64,000 nt of DNA. Origin: Enterococcus_K sp051713825. GTDB lineage: Bacteria; Bacillota; Bacilli; Lactobacillales; Enterococcaceae. Positions 8,940 through 18,085 of this stretch are shown here, piece after piece. The first letter of the stretch is position 1, and each line of letters opens with the position of its first letter. The notes beneath the pieces are model-generated. The model worked only from the letters and a program-made list of their open reading frames with translations, did no database searches and had not been told where the DNA came from. The position numbers and the translations under genes are program-made. The stretch covers positions 1,860,001-1,924,000 of the forward strand of contig NZ_JBIOQR010000001.1 of NCBI RefSeq assembly GCF_051713825.1. The letters are read 5' to 3'.

Positions 8940-10778
8940 TTATTCCACTACTTTTTTCTTTTTAGAAGATTTTTCACGTTCACTCTTATTTAGAATCTGT
9001 TTACGTAAACGGATGCTTTCTGGTGTTACTTCACAATATTCATCATCATTCAAGAATTCTAAAGATTCTTCAAGAGTTAATTTTTTCGGTTTCTTAATCA
9101 CAGACGTTTGGTCTTTGTTTGCAGAACGAACGTTAGTCATTTGTTTTGCTTTAGTAATGTTAACTGTTAAATCATTATCTCTGTTATTTTCACCGATAAT
9201 CATACCTTCGTACACATCAGTTGTTGGTTCAACAAACACCGTTCCGCGTTCTTCAATACTCATAATTGAGTATGTTGTTGCTTTCCCTGTATCGATAGAA
9301 ACTAACGCGCCTTGATGACGTCCGCCAATTTGGCCTTTAATCATTGGTAGGTATTGATCAAATGTGTGGTGCATAATACCATAACCACGAGTCATAGATA
9401 AGAATTCAGTTGTATAACCGATTAATCCACGAGCTGGTGCCAAGAAAATCAAACGAATTTGTCCGTTTCCTGTATGGATCATATCTTGCATTTCACCTTT
9501 ACGCAGGCTTAATGATTCAATAACGCTTCCCATATATTCTTCTGGTGTATCAATTTGAACACGTTCAAATGGTTCACATTTTACGCCATCAATGATACGT
9601 TCGATTACTTCAGGACGTGAAACTTGCAGCTCGAATCCTTCACGACGCATATTTTCAATCAGAATTGATAAATGAAGCTCTCCACGACCTGATACAGTCC
9701 AAGCATCTGGTGAATCAGTCGGTTCGATATTTAGAGAAACGTCTGTTTGCAATTCAGCCATCAAACGTTCTTCAATTTTACGAGCTGTCACATATTTTCC
9801 TTCGCGACCAGCAAATGGTGAGTTATTCACTAAGAAAGTCATTTGTAATGTTGGTTCATCGATATGCAAGATAGGTAAGGCATCTTGATGATCAAATGGT
9901 GTGACGGTTTCTCCAACGAAGATATCTTCCATCCCAGATACAGCAATCAAATCACCAGCTTTTGCTTCTTGGATTTCTAGACGTTTCAAACCGAAGAAAC
10001 CGAACAATTTGGTTACTCGGAATTTCTTCACAGTACCATCTAATTTCATTAAAGCAACATTATCGCCAACTTTAACTGCTCCTCTAAAGATACGGCCAAT
10101 CCCAATACGACCAACATAGTCATTGTAATCAAGTAAAGATACTTGGAATTGCAACGGTTCATCACTGTTATCAACAGGTGCTGGAATATGTTCAAGAATT
10201 GTATCAAAAATTGGGGCCATACTTGCTTCTTGATCTGATGGATTGTCAGACAAGCTAGATGTTCCATTCAAAGCAGAAGCATAAATAACTGGGAAGTCCA
10301 ATTGTTCATCGTCTGCACCTAATTCGATAAATAGTTCCAACACTTCATCCACCACGTGCTCTGGACGTGCTGAAGGTTTGTCAATTTTATTTACAACAAC
10401 AATCGGTGTTAAATGTTGTTCTAAGGCTTTTTTCAATACAAAACGAGTTTGTGGCATGGTTCCTTCATATGCATCGACAACTAAAAGAACACCATCAACC
10501 ATCTTCATGATACGTTCTACTTCTCCACCAAAGTCCGCGTGACCAGGTGTATCCATGATATTAATTCGAGTTGTTTTGTAATCAACTGCTGTGTTTTTGG
10601 CTAAAATTGTAATCCCACGCTCTTTTTCAATTGCGTTTGAGTCCATTGCGCGTTCTTGTAATTGTGTGTGTCCATCTAAAGTATCAGACTGTTTTAATAA
10701 TTCGTCCACTAAGGTTGTTTTCCCATGATCGACGTGGGCGATAATTGCTACGTTACGGATATCATCTCTATATTTCAA
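8940..10778 (-). CDS. typA: Translational GTPase TypA/BipA
   Basis: Ribosome-binding GTPase involved in 50S assembly and stress adaptation. The 612 residues begin with a G domain containing AHVDHGKTTL at about residue 14 and the switch sequence MDTPGHADFGGEVERI. EF-G-like domains II, III and V and the TypA-specific C-terminal domain follow, ending with a lysine-rich tail. AAGGAG lies upstream of ATG 10778, with an extended -10 promoter about 60 bp further up. Downstream transcription runs into repeat copy 1. Confidence 0.97.
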   Translation of the reverse strand: MKYRDDIRNVAIIAHVDHGKTTLVDELLKQSDTLDGHTQLQERAMDSNAIEKERGITILAKNTAVDYKTTRINIMDTPGHADFGGEVERIMKMVDGVLLVVDAYEGTMPQTRFVLKKALEQHLTPIVVVNKIDKPSARPEHVVDEVLELFIELGADDEQLDFPVIYASALNGTSSLSDNPSDQEASMAPIFDTILEHIPAPVDNSDEPLQFQVSLLDYNDYVGRIGIGRIFRGAVKVGDNVALMKLDGTVKKFRVTKLFGFFGLKRLEIQEAKAGDLIAVSGMEDIFVGETVTPFDHQDALPILHIDEPTLQMTFLVNNSPFAGREGKYVTARKIEERLMAELQTDVSLNIEPTDSPDAWTVSGRGELHLSILIENMRREGFELQVSRPEVIERIIDGVKCEPFERVQIDTPEEYMGSVIESLSLRKGEMQDMIHTGNGQIRLIFLAPARGLIGYTTEFLSMTRGYGIMHHTFDQYLPMIKGQIGGRHQGALVSIDTGKATTYSIMSIEERGTVFVEPTTDVYEGMIIGENNRDNDLTVNITKAKQMTNVRSANKDQTSVIKKPKKLTLEESLEFLNDDEYCEVTPESIRLRKQILNKSEREKSSKKKKVVE

Positions 10779-10835
10779 TGTAAACTAACTCCTTTTTTCT
10801 TCCCGAATGTGACAAGGCATTTGACTCGACTTTTT

Positions 10836-10844
10836 ATTATAACA
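10836..10844 (-). promoter_or_regulatory. Extended -10 promoter of typA
   Basis: The minus strand reads TGTTATAAT, an extended -10 (TGn plus TATAAT) about 58 bp upstream of the typA start. No good -35 is seen at the usual distance, which fits an extended -10 promoter. Confidence 0.55.
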
Positions 10845-10953
10845 AAATTCTTTCATGAAATATAGTAAAAAGTTTTCAAAATTACTGAAAAACGTAAAAA
10901 AGTCAATATTTCTTTGAAAAAAGAGCTGTTTTTCTATTTAAAAAAAGAAAATA

Positions 10954-11721
10954 TTAACCAAAATGCAACAATTCACTAATCTGTTTATAAGCTTTGGGTG
11001 TTCCCGCAATAAAATGCTCACGACCACTAAAAGTTAACGCTTGACCATCTAAGCGACTATAGCAAAAACCAAATGCCTCTAACAATGCACAGCCTGCCGC
11101 ATAGTCCCAAGGAGACAGATTGGTTATATAGCCCACATGCGCCCCTTTTAAGATAGCAATCAGCTCTACCCCCGCACAACCACTCATTCGAATTCCCATA
11201 CTCAATCGCCCAATCTCTTGTGCGCGATACTGGTTATGTAGATACATGTACGCATTCATACCAACTAGCCCTTCACCTAAGGCCTTATCTTCTGGTTTTG
11301 TTAGCTTTTTATCATTACAATAAACCCCTAGCTTGCGCCCACCCCAGTATAATTCACCTTGCATCACATCATAAATGAAGCCTAGCTTAGAAAGCCCGTC
11401 TTCATAAATTCCTAACATGATACAAAAATTTTCTTTTTCTAAGACAAAGTTTAAAGTACCATCAATCGGATCGATGATAAAGACAGTGCCTTGCATCGTT
11501 TCAATATGGTTGTAACCACTCTCTTCAGCTAAAATTTGAACGTCAGGATACGTCTGTTGAATCTTTTCAATTAAAAATTTTTGCGTTTCTCGGTCCATAT
11601 TAGTGACCAAATCTGTTCGACCACTCTTTTCGTCAACTGTTAGCTCCTCGTTCAAATGTTTTTTTATCCTATCGCCTGCTTCAACTAGCCACTGTTTAAT
11701 TTCTTGAATTTGTTCGTCCAT
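10954..11721 (-). CDS. suhB: Inositol monophosphatase family protein (SuhB-like)
   Basis: Mg2+-dependent phosphatase fold acting on inositol-1-phosphate, fructose-1,6-bisphosphate or related substrates; the true substrate is not evident. The 255 residues carry the family signatures: EES near residue 67 (ILAEESGY), IDPIDGTLNF (metal-binding DPIDGT) and the C-terminal SPWDYAAGCALLEAFG. Its ATG overlaps the last base of the UPF0223 stop, so the two are translationally coupled. Similar pairs sit next to typA in other Firmicutes. The symbol follows common annotation usage. Confidence 0.87.
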   Translation of the reverse strand: MDEQIQEIKQWLVEAGDRIKKHLNEELTVDEKSGRTDLVTNMDRETQKFLIEKIQQTYPDVQILAEESGYNHIETMQGTVFIIDPIDGTLNFVLEKENFCIMLGIYEDGLSKLGFIYDVMQGELYWGGRKLGVYCNDKKLTKPEDKALGEGLVGMNAYMYLHNQYRAQEIGRLSMGIRMSGCAGVELIAILKGAHVGYITNLSPWDYAAGCALLEAFGFCYSRLDGQALTFSGREHFIAGTPKAYKQISELLHFG

Positions 11722-12002
11722 TAAACTCTTCCTTTCATCTTCAAACGACCTGTTTTCAATTGTTTGGCCTCTTGTACAGTCCGATATAAGGAGTAACCTG
11801 ACACTTTTTCAAATTCTTTACCCAAGCGTTTTTCCTCCCCGATACTTTTCACGACCTCTTTAAACTGGCCATAAGTTTGTAGAAACTTTTCGACAGCGAT
11901 TCCTTGCTCATTTGCACGCTCTAACTCTTCCCACATGTTCATTACAACGACCATTTCATCTGTGGTCCAATCTAAGTCTAATGGATATTGATATTCTGAC
12001 AT
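11721..12002 (-). CDS. UPF0223 family protein (YktA-like)
   Basis: Protein of 93 residues with the family opening YQYPLDLDWTTDEMVVVMNMWEELERANEQG and a C-terminal basic tail. It is probably a small helical cytoplasmic protein of unknown function. AAGGAGC precedes ATG 12002. It is the first gene of a two-gene unit with the inositol-phosphatase-like gene, overlapping it by one base. Confidence 0.88.
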   Translation of the reverse strand: MSEYQYPLDLDWTTDEMVVVMNMWEELERANEQGIAVEKFLQTYGQFKEVVKSIGEEKRLGKEFEKVSGYSLYRTVQEAKQLKTGRLKMKGRV

Positions 12003-12159
12003 ATAAACGCTCCTTCATTATGATGCTTCTTATTTATTGTAACATATTAGACGCTCTCAGCACGCATATAATAGAAGGAAACGAAATGACTTACTGGTTC
12101 AAATAGATTCCAACACCATTTATGCCAAAGCATCCCCTTCAGCTATACAGCTCTAAACG

Positions 12160-12198
12160 AAAAAAGCCGAAGATTGAACAGGTACCCTTTCAATCTTC
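12160..12198 (-). terminator. Terminator ending the group II-like RNA region
   Basis: Ten-base stem, GAAGATTGAA (12169-12178) with TTCAATCTTC (12189-12198). On the minus strand it is followed by GGC and a T run (plus-strand A run 12160-12165). It ends leftward transcription coming out of the lpd side or out of the RNA remnant, ahead of the UPF0223 promoter. Confidence 0.75.
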
Positions 12199-12416
12199 AA
12201 CCATCAAAATTTCTATCATCGGTCCCATTTGACAAAGAGCCACTTGCCGAACTAATTCAGCCTTTTATCCAGTTTCTGTTTGTCAGTTCAGGAGTGTACG
12301 TTCGACTTCCTTTAGATTCCACTTCACAATGGACGCCCTAGTCTCTCACTAACAGTTCCTACTGCCAAACCTGTAGTAGACTTTCACCACCTAGTTCATG
12401 CGCATGCTGAGCACAC
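12199..12416 (-). ncRNA. Group II intron-like RNA (5' domain remnant)
   Basis: On the minus strand the stretch begins GTGTGCTCAGCATGC and continues with GAACTAGGTGGTGAAAGTC, TACTACAGG, AGTAGGAACTGTTAG, GGGCGTCCATTGTGA, GTGGAATCTAAAGGAAG and AACAGAAACTGGATAAAAGG. By recollection this order matches domain I of bacterial group II introns, including the GUGYG 5' end. No reverse-transcriptase ORF and no domain V/VI are present, and the sequence stops at a terminator. It is either a 5' intron relic or a domesticated structured RNA. No covariance search was run. Confidence 0.5.
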
Positions 12417-12422
12417 CACAAC

Positions 12423-12452
12423 AAAAAGCCGAGCATGGCGGCTCGGCTTTTC
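12423..12452. terminator. Terminator of the pdh operon
   Basis: GCCGAGC and GCTCGGC form a GC-rich stem flanked by AAAAA on one side and TTTT on the other. It works in both directions in principle. It lies 22 bp after the lpd stop and ends pdhABC-lpd transcription. Confidence 0.85.
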
Positions 12453-12473
12453 TAGTGTGACAAAATAATGCTA

Positions 12474-13880
12474 TTAAATGTGAATTGGCAAACCTAACGC
12501 CAATTCAGAAGCATCCATAGTAATTTCTCCAAGAGATGGATGAGGGTGGATTGTCAATGCGATATCTTCTGCGTTCATTCCTGACTCAATCGCTAAAGAT
12601 AGTTCAGAAATCATATCACTGGCACCTACGCCACCGATTTGAGCACCAATAACAACATTGTCACCAACTGTTGTAACTAAACGAAGGAAACCTTCTGTTT
12701 TGCCTAACGAAATTGCTCGACCATTTCCAGCAAATGGGAATTTGAATGCTTTTGCTTCAATCCCAGCTTCTTTGGCTTCAGCAATTGTCATACCAACACT
12801 AGCTAATTCAGGATCAGTAAATGCTACGGCTGGCATTGCTTTATAATCAACAGCCACTTTTTTACCTGAAATAGCTTCTGCAGCAATTTTCGCTTCATAA
12901 CTTGCTTTATGCGCTAAAGCAGCTCCAGGAACAATATCACCAATGGCAAAGATGTTTTTCACATTTGTACGACCTTGGTTGTCTACAGTGATCAACCCAC
13001 GTTCGCCAACTTCAACACCTGCTTGTTCTAAACCTAAATCATCAGTATTTGGACGACGACCAACTGTAACCATTACATAATCCGCTTCAACAGATTCTTC
13101 TTTTCCGTTGACTTCATATTTAATTGTTACACTGTCGCCGTTATCAACTGCTTCTTTTGCCATAGCAGAAGTCACAACTGTAACGTTTTTCTTCTTGAAG
13201 TCATCTAAAACTAATTTAACCATATCTTTTTCATATGTTGGTAAAATAGATGGGCTTCCTTCCAAAATCGTTACTTCAGCACCTAGATTTGCATAAGCTC
13301 CACCTAATTCAGCACCAATTACACCGCCACCAATGATAACGAATTTTTTAGGAACTTCTTTCAAGTTTAAGCCACCTGTTGAATCAAGCACACGGCCACC
13401 AAATTTGAAGCCTGGGATTTCAATTGGACGTGAACCAGTTGCTACAATTGCATTATTGAATGAATAAGTTTGCGCTGAATCTGGATGAATCACACGTAAT
13501 GTATTTTCATCAACAAAGAACGCTTCTCCTTCAATAATTTCCACTTTATGTTTTTTAAGTAACATGCCCACACCTGAAGTCAAAGTATGAACAACTTTAT
13601 TATCTTTCCATTCTTGCGTTTTTGCAAAATCAAGCTCGACACCTTTTGCAGTCACACCAAACAATGAAGAGTCTAATGATTCTTGATAATGATGTCCTGC
13701 TGAAATTAGCGCCTTAGAAGGAATACAACCCACGTTCAAACAAACGCCTCCGATGTATTCACGTTCAATAATCGCTACTTTTTGTCCCATTTCAGCAGCG
13801 CGGATGGCAGCTACATAGCCACCAGGTCCCGCACCAATTACAACTGTATCTAATTCAATGGCGAAATCTCCTACTACCAT
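12474..13880 (-). CDS. lpd: Dihydrolipoyl dehydrogenase (PDH E3)
   Basis: FAD/NAD flavoprotein that reoxidises the lipoyl groups of E2 in the pyruvate dehydrogenase complex. The 468 residues show the N-terminal GAGPGGY dinucleotide motif, the redox disulfide GGVCLNVGCIPSKAL, a second Rossmann motif GGGVIGAELGGAYANLGAEVT, and the C-terminal active-site HPHPSLGE. It is the last gene of pdhA-pdhB-pdhC-lpd, starting 7 bp after pdhC, and is followed by a terminator. Confidence 0.97.
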   Translation of the reverse strand: MVVGDFAIELDTVVIGAGPGGYVAAIRAAEMGQKVAIIEREYIGGVCLNVGCIPSKALISAGHHYQESLDSSLFGVTAKGVELDFAKTQEWKDNKVVHTLTSGVGMLLKKHKVEIIEGEAFFVDENTLRVIHPDSAQTYSFNNAIVATGSRPIEIPGFKFGGRVLDSTGGLNLKEVPKKFVIIGGGVIGAELGGAYANLGAEVTILEGSPSILPTYEKDMVKLVLDDFKKKNVTVVTSAMAKEAVDNGDSVTIKYEVNGKEESVEADYVMVTVGRRPNTDDLGLEQAGVEVGERGLITVDNQGRTNVKNIFAIGDIVPGAALAHKASYEAKIAAEAISGKKVAVDYKAMPAVAFTDPELASVGMTIAEAKEAGIEAKAFKFPFAGNGRAISLGKTEGFLRLVTTVGDNVVIGAQIGGVGASDMISELSLAIESGMNAEDIALTIHPHPSLGEITMDASELALGLPIHI

Positions 13881-13887
13881 TTGTTAA

Positions 13888-15519
13888 TCATCCTTCCATC
13901 AATAATAATTCTGGATCTGCTAAAAGACGTTTGATGTTGTTCATTGCTTTTTGGGCAGTCGCGCCATCAACAATACGGTGGTCGAAGCTCAATGAAAGTT
14001 TCATTACACGACCAACAACAATTTCACCTTCTGCATTGACAACTGGTTGTTGTGCAATGGTTCCTACACCTAAAATAGCTACTTCAGGGTAGTTGATTAC
14101 TGGTGTGAACCAGCCACCGCCAACAGAACCGATATTACTGATTGTGATAGAACCATCACGCATGTCTTGAGCTGCTAATTTTCCTTCAATAGCCAATGCA
14201 GCTTTCTCATTGATTTCATCAGCAATCGCAAACATACTTTTAGTATTTGCATCTTTTACGTTTGGTACATATAAACCATGATCTGTATCTGTTGCAATTC
14301 CGATATTGAAATAGTTTTTGTAAACAATCTCTTGTGCTTTGTCATCGATTGATGCGTTTAACACTGGGAATTTTTGAACAGTTGCTGTTAAAGCTTTGAC
14401 AACATATGGTAAGAACGTTAATTTTGTACCATTTTCAGCAGCGACATCTTTAAATTTCTTACGGTGATCCCAAAGTTTAGATACTTCAACTTCGTCATGT
14501 AGAGTCACATGAGGTGCTGTATGCTTGCTATTAACCATAGCTTTAGCAATTGCTTTACGAGTTGGCGTCATCGCTTCACGTGTTTCTAATTCACCAAGAT
14601 TTGATTTAAAGGCTTTCGCTGGTGCTGGTGTAGCTACTGGTTCATTGGCTACAGTAGCAGCTTCTACTGATGCTACTTCTGGTGCTACTGCGGCTGCAAC
14701 TTGTCCGCCACCTGCTAAGAAGCTATCAATATCAGATTTCACTACACGACCACCGTTTCCAGTAGGTGCTACTTGTGTAATATCAACATCTTTTTCACGT
14801 GCATATTGACGCACAGAAGGCATTGCTAACACACGTTTGTTTGGATCAGCTGCAGCAACTACGCTAGCATTTCCCGCAGGTGTTGATGCTGTAGGCGCGG
14901 CGGCTGGTGTAGCAGGCGCAACCGGGGCAGCTGCTGAAACAGCATCATTGTGTCCTGGTGCGTCAATTTCAACTAAGACATCGCCAACATTGGCTACTGT
15001 ACCCTCAGGAACAACGACATTTTTAACTGTTCCTGTCACAGGAGAAGGAATTTCTTCTACTGATTTATCGTTTTGTACTTCTAATAATGTATCGTCTTCA
15101 TTAATTGTATCTCCGGCTTTAACAAACCATTTAACAATTTCACCTTCTGCAATTCCTTCACCAATATCCGGTAATTTGAATTGGAAAACACCACCGCCTG
15201 AAACAGGGGCTGACAGTGCAGAGGCTGATTCTTGTGCAGGAGCAGCAGGAGCAGCAGGAGCTGCATCGTTTCCTTCGTGTCCTGGTGCATCAATTTCGAC
15301 TAAGACATCACCAACATTGGCTACTGTCCCTTCTGGCACGACGATTGATTTCACTGTTCCTGTCACAGGAGAAGGAATTTCCTCTACTGACTTGTCGTTT
15401 TGTACTTCTAGTAATGTATCATCTTCATTGATAGTATCGCCAGGTTTTACAAACCATTTGACGATTTCGCCTTCCGCGATTCCTTCACCAATGTCTGGTA
15501 ATTTAAATTGAAATGGCAT
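13888..15519 (-). CDS. pdhC: Dihydrolipoamide acetyltransferase (PDH E2), two lipoyl domains
   Basis: Core subunit of PDH that transfers acetyl groups to CoA. The 543 residues hold lipoyl domain 1 (about 1-80, lipoyl Lys43), an Ala/Pro linker, lipoyl domain 2 (about 110-190, Lys152), another Ala/Pro-rich linker, a peripheral subunit-binding domain (around 230-268, MPSVRQYAREKDVDI) and a catalytic domain ending with DHRIVDGATAQ. The two lipoyl domains differ at only a few residues, a recent or homogenised duplication. ATG 15519 follows GAAGGGAAG. Confidence 0.97.
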   Translation of the reverse strand: MPFQFKLPDIGEGIAEGEIVKWFVKPGDTINEDDTLLEVQNDKSVEEIPSPVTGTVKSIVVPEGTVANVGDVLVEIDAPGHEGNDAAPAAPAAPAQESASALSAPVSGGGVFQFKLPDIGEGIAEGEIVKWFVKAGDTINEDDTLLEVQNDKSVEEIPSPVTGTVKNVVVPEGTVANVGDVLVEIDAPGHNDAVSAAAPVAPATPAAAPTASTPAGNASVVAAADPNKRVLAMPSVRQYAREKDVDITQVAPTGNGGRVVKSDIDSFLAGGGQVAAAVAPEVASVEAATVANEPVATPAPAKAFKSNLGELETREAMTPTRKAIAKAMVNSKHTAPHVTLHDEVEVSKLWDHRKKFKDVAAENGTKLTFLPYVVKALTATVQKFPVLNASIDDKAQEIVYKNYFNIGIATDTDHGLYVPNVKDANTKSMFAIADEINEKAALAIEGKLAAQDMRDGSITISNIGSVGGGWFTPVINYPEVAILGVGTIAQQPVVNAEGEIVVGRVMKLSLSFDHRIVDGATAQKAMNNIKRLLADPELLLMEG

Positions 15520-15548
15520 CGTTTATATCTTCCCTTCTTAATTAATCC

Positions 15549-16526
15549 TTAGAATGTAGCAATTTCTTTCGCTTTCGCTTCAATATCAGAAGCATTTGGT
15601 AACCAAGTGTTTTCTGCTTGACCAAATGGGAAGATTGTATCAGGAGCTGATACACGGCCAATTGGTGCTTCTAAAGAAAGTACTGCACGTTCAGAAATTT
15701 CAGAAACTACTTGCGCACCGACACCTGCTTGTTTTTGAGCTTCTTGAACAACGACCACACGCCCTGTTTTTTCAACTGATTGAATAATTGTGTCAATGTC
15801 TAACGGAGCAACTGTACGTAGATCAATGATTTCAGCTGAAATATTTTCTTTTGCTAAATTATCAGCTGCTTTGATTGCTTCACGAACCATCGCACCATAA
15901 GTGATAATTGAAACATCTGTTCCTTCACGAGTAACAGCTGCTTTATCTAAAGGCACTTCATACGCTTCATCTGGCACTTCCTCACGGAAAGAACGATAAA
16001 GTTTCATGTGTTCTAAAAAGACAACTGGATCATTACTTCTAATAGAAGAAATCAACAAACCTTTTGCATCATATGGATTTGAAGGAATCACTACACGTAA
16101 ACCTGGAGATTGCGCCATAAGTCCTTCTAAATTATCTGAGTGAAGTTCAGGTGTATGCACACCACCACCAAATGGTGAACGAATAGTAATTGGCATGTTT
16201 CTAGTACCACCCATACGATAACGAGTACGCGCCATTTGTCCGACAACTTCATCCATTACTTCAAATACGAAACCAAAGAATTGGATTTCAGGAACTGGGC
16301 GGTAGCCCTCAAGAGCTAAACCAAAAGCCAAACCACCAATCCCAGATTCTGCTAGAGGAGTATCGAATACACGATCTTCTCCAAATTTTTCTTGTAAGCC
16401 TTCTGTTGCACGGAATACTCCGCCGTTTTTACCAACATCTTCTCCGAAAACTAAGACATTTTCGTCTTTTTCTATTTCAAGAGCTAAGGCATCTGTAATC
16501 GCCTGAATCATTGTTTTTTGTGCCAT
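15549..16526 (-). CDS. pdhB: Pyruvate dehydrogenase E1 beta subunit
   Basis: Forms the alpha2beta2 thiamine-diphosphate E1 that decarboxylates pyruvate and acetylates the lipoyl group. The 325 residues carry the transketolase-like pyrimidine-binding domain (FGEDVGKNGGVFRATEGL, DTPLAESGIGGLAFG) and the C-terminal transketolase domain (RVVVVQEAQKQAGVGAQV). It starts 2 bp after pdhA ends. Confidence 0.97.
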   Translation of the reverse strand: MAQKTMIQAITDALALEIEKDENVLVFGEDVGKNGGVFRATEGLQEKFGEDRVFDTPLAESGIGGLAFGLALEGYRPVPEIQFFGFVFEVMDEVVGQMARTRYRMGGTRNMPITIRSPFGGGVHTPELHSDNLEGLMAQSPGLRVVIPSNPYDAKGLLISSIRSNDPVVFLEHMKLYRSFREEVPDEAYEVPLDKAAVTREGTDVSIITYGAMVREAIKAADNLAKENISAEIIDLRTVAPLDIDTIIQSVEKTGRVVVVQEAQKQAGVGAQVVSEISERAVLSLEAPIGRVSAPDTIFPFGQAENTWLPNASDIEAKAKEIATF

Positions 16527-16528
16527 GA

Positions 16529-17638
16529 TTATTTCGACTCCTTCGCTTCATAGAATGCAATTTGTTCTTTAATCGCTTGTGGTTGTACTTCAAACATATT
16601 TTTCAAGAAATCAGAAACTTTTTGTTTTGGTACACGGTCAGCTTCACCAATCGCTTTTTTAATTTCTTCTTTTGTTTGTTCAATAACTGCTTCTTCTTTT
16701 TCTTCAGACCATAGTCCTTTTGCTTCCAAATATTTACGGAAACGAACTAATGGATCTTTTTGTTGCCACTCATTATCTAATTCTTTTGAACGGTAACGAG
16801 TTGGATCATCCCCAGAAAGTGTATGTGGACCATAACGATAAGTTAATGTTTCAATTAAAACAGGACCATTTCCGTTAGCTGCCCATTCACGTGCTTTTTT
16901 AGATACCATATACACTGCCAATGGATCCATTCCGTCTACTTGAATCCCAGGAATTCCTGCTGAAACAGCTTTTTGAGCTAAAGTTTTTGCTGCTGTTTGT
17001 TTTTCACGAGGTGTTGAAATCGCGAAACCATTATTTTGAATAAAGAATACGCCATTCGCTTTATAGGCTCCAGCAAAGTTAATCGCTTCATAGAAGTCCC
17101 CTTGTGATGAACCACCATCACCGGTATAAGTAAAGACAACATTTTTTTTGTTGCGTTTTTTCATACCTAGAGCAACACCAGCTGCTTGGATATATTGCGC
17201 ACCAATAATAATTTGAGGTGGCAATGCTTTTAAATCTTCAGCATAGTAGTTCCCTGCAGCATGTCCGCGTGACCATAAAAATGCTTCTGTTAATGGTAAA
17301 CCATGTTGAACCAATTGCGGAACATCCCGATATCCTGGTAATAAGTAATCTTCTTTTTCCATTGCAAATTGACTTGCTAATTGACTTGCTTCTTGACCTG
17401 CTGTTGGTGCGAAGAATCCTAAACGACCTTGACGATTTAATGCTGTTGAGCGTTGGTCAAGCACACGCGACCAAACCATACGAGTCATAAGTTCAACTAA
17501 TTCCTCATCTGATAAATCTGGTACTAACTCAGGATTTACTACGTTCCCCTCAATATCAAGTGCTTGATATGTTGGAAATTCTGCGTTGATTTCATCTAGT
17601 AATAGGTTGAAATCAAGTGGTTTTTGTTTCTCTGCCAT
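16529..17638 (-). CDS. pdhA: Pyruvate dehydrogenase E1 alpha subunit
   Basis: Binds thiamine diphosphate and Mg2+ through GDGGSSQGDFYEAINFAGAY...NN. Further signatures are RQGRLGFFAPTAGQEASQLA and the phosphorylation-loop-like YRYGPHTLSGDDPTRYR. The MAEKQKPLDF start (17638) fits the family better than the upstream in-frame ATG at 17650, which overlaps the GAGAGGA ribosome binding site. About 369 residues. It is the first gene of the PDH operon, with its promoter in the 430-bp gap before mgtA. Confidence 0.95.
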   Translation of the reverse strand: MAEKQKPLDFNLLLDEINAEFPTYQALDIEGNVVNPELVPDLSDEELVELMTRMVWSRVLDQRSTALNRQGRLGFFAPTAGQEASQLASQFAMEKEDYLLPGYRDVPQLVQHGLPLTEAFLWSRGHAAGNYYAEDLKALPPQIIIGAQYIQAAGVALGMKKRNKKNVVFTYTGDGGSSQGDFYEAINFAGAYKANGVFFIQNNGFAISTPREKQTAAKTLAQKAVSAGIPGIQVDGMDPLAVYMVSKKAREWAANGNGPVLIETLTYRYGPHTLSGDDPTRYRSKELDNEWQQKDPLVRFRKYLEAKGLWSEEKEEAVIEQTKEEIKKAIGEADRVPKQKVSDFLKNMFEVQPQAIKEQIAFYEAKESK

Positions 17639-17650
17639 TTTGTCACACAT

Positions 17651-18022
17651 TCCTCTCTATAATAGAACTTTTTTTCCTTTGCGGTTGAAACAGATACTCA
17701 AACTGTATCATTATTCTCCCGGCTACATTTATAAATTATCATTTATCGAAAATAAACACAAATAATATGCCCGATAATCGAAAATAAATTAAAACCTTTG
17801 AATTCAAGCTATGACTACATTAGTGAATAGAATCACAAATAGAGAAAGCGATTCACCATTTTTTCATCAATTTAAAATTTATTTTCATTAGAAAAAATAA
17901 TACAGGTCAGCTGATGTCACGCTGTTGTTATACTTTTTTCAAAAAATAATGCATTTCACTGGACAATGTGAATATTCGCTCAAAAAAATGACAACGCTTA
18001 TTTTTTCTTCCATATTTCAAAT
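17651..18022 (-). promoter_or_regulatory. pdh operon upstream region with direct repeats
   Basis: AT-rich leader and promoter region without a gene. It contains two exact direct copies of ATCGAAAATAAA, at 17745-17756 and 17777-17788, 32 bp apart (about three helical turns). This arrangement suggests a regulator binding one DNA face; which one is unknown. The short plus-strand frame at 17925 has no ribosome binding site and is not called. Confidence 0.4.
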
Positions 18023-18063
18023 AAAAAAAGTAACAGAGCACCTTCGATTACGTGCCCTGTTAC
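18023..18063. terminator. Terminator of mgtA
   Basis: GTAACAGAGCAC (18030-18041) pairs with GTGCCCTGTTAC (18052-18063), with one mismatch. A runs and T runs flank both sides. It ends mgtA transcription and insulates the pdh promoter region. Confidence 0.85.
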
Positions 18064-18085
18064 AAAAAATTATTTTTATTTTTTA

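Noticed and set aside
14837..15511. 224-aa plus-strand ORF opposite pdhC
   Set aside because: Antisense shadow of the Ala/Pro-rich and lipoyl coding sequence; it shows the same internal duplication as pdhC.
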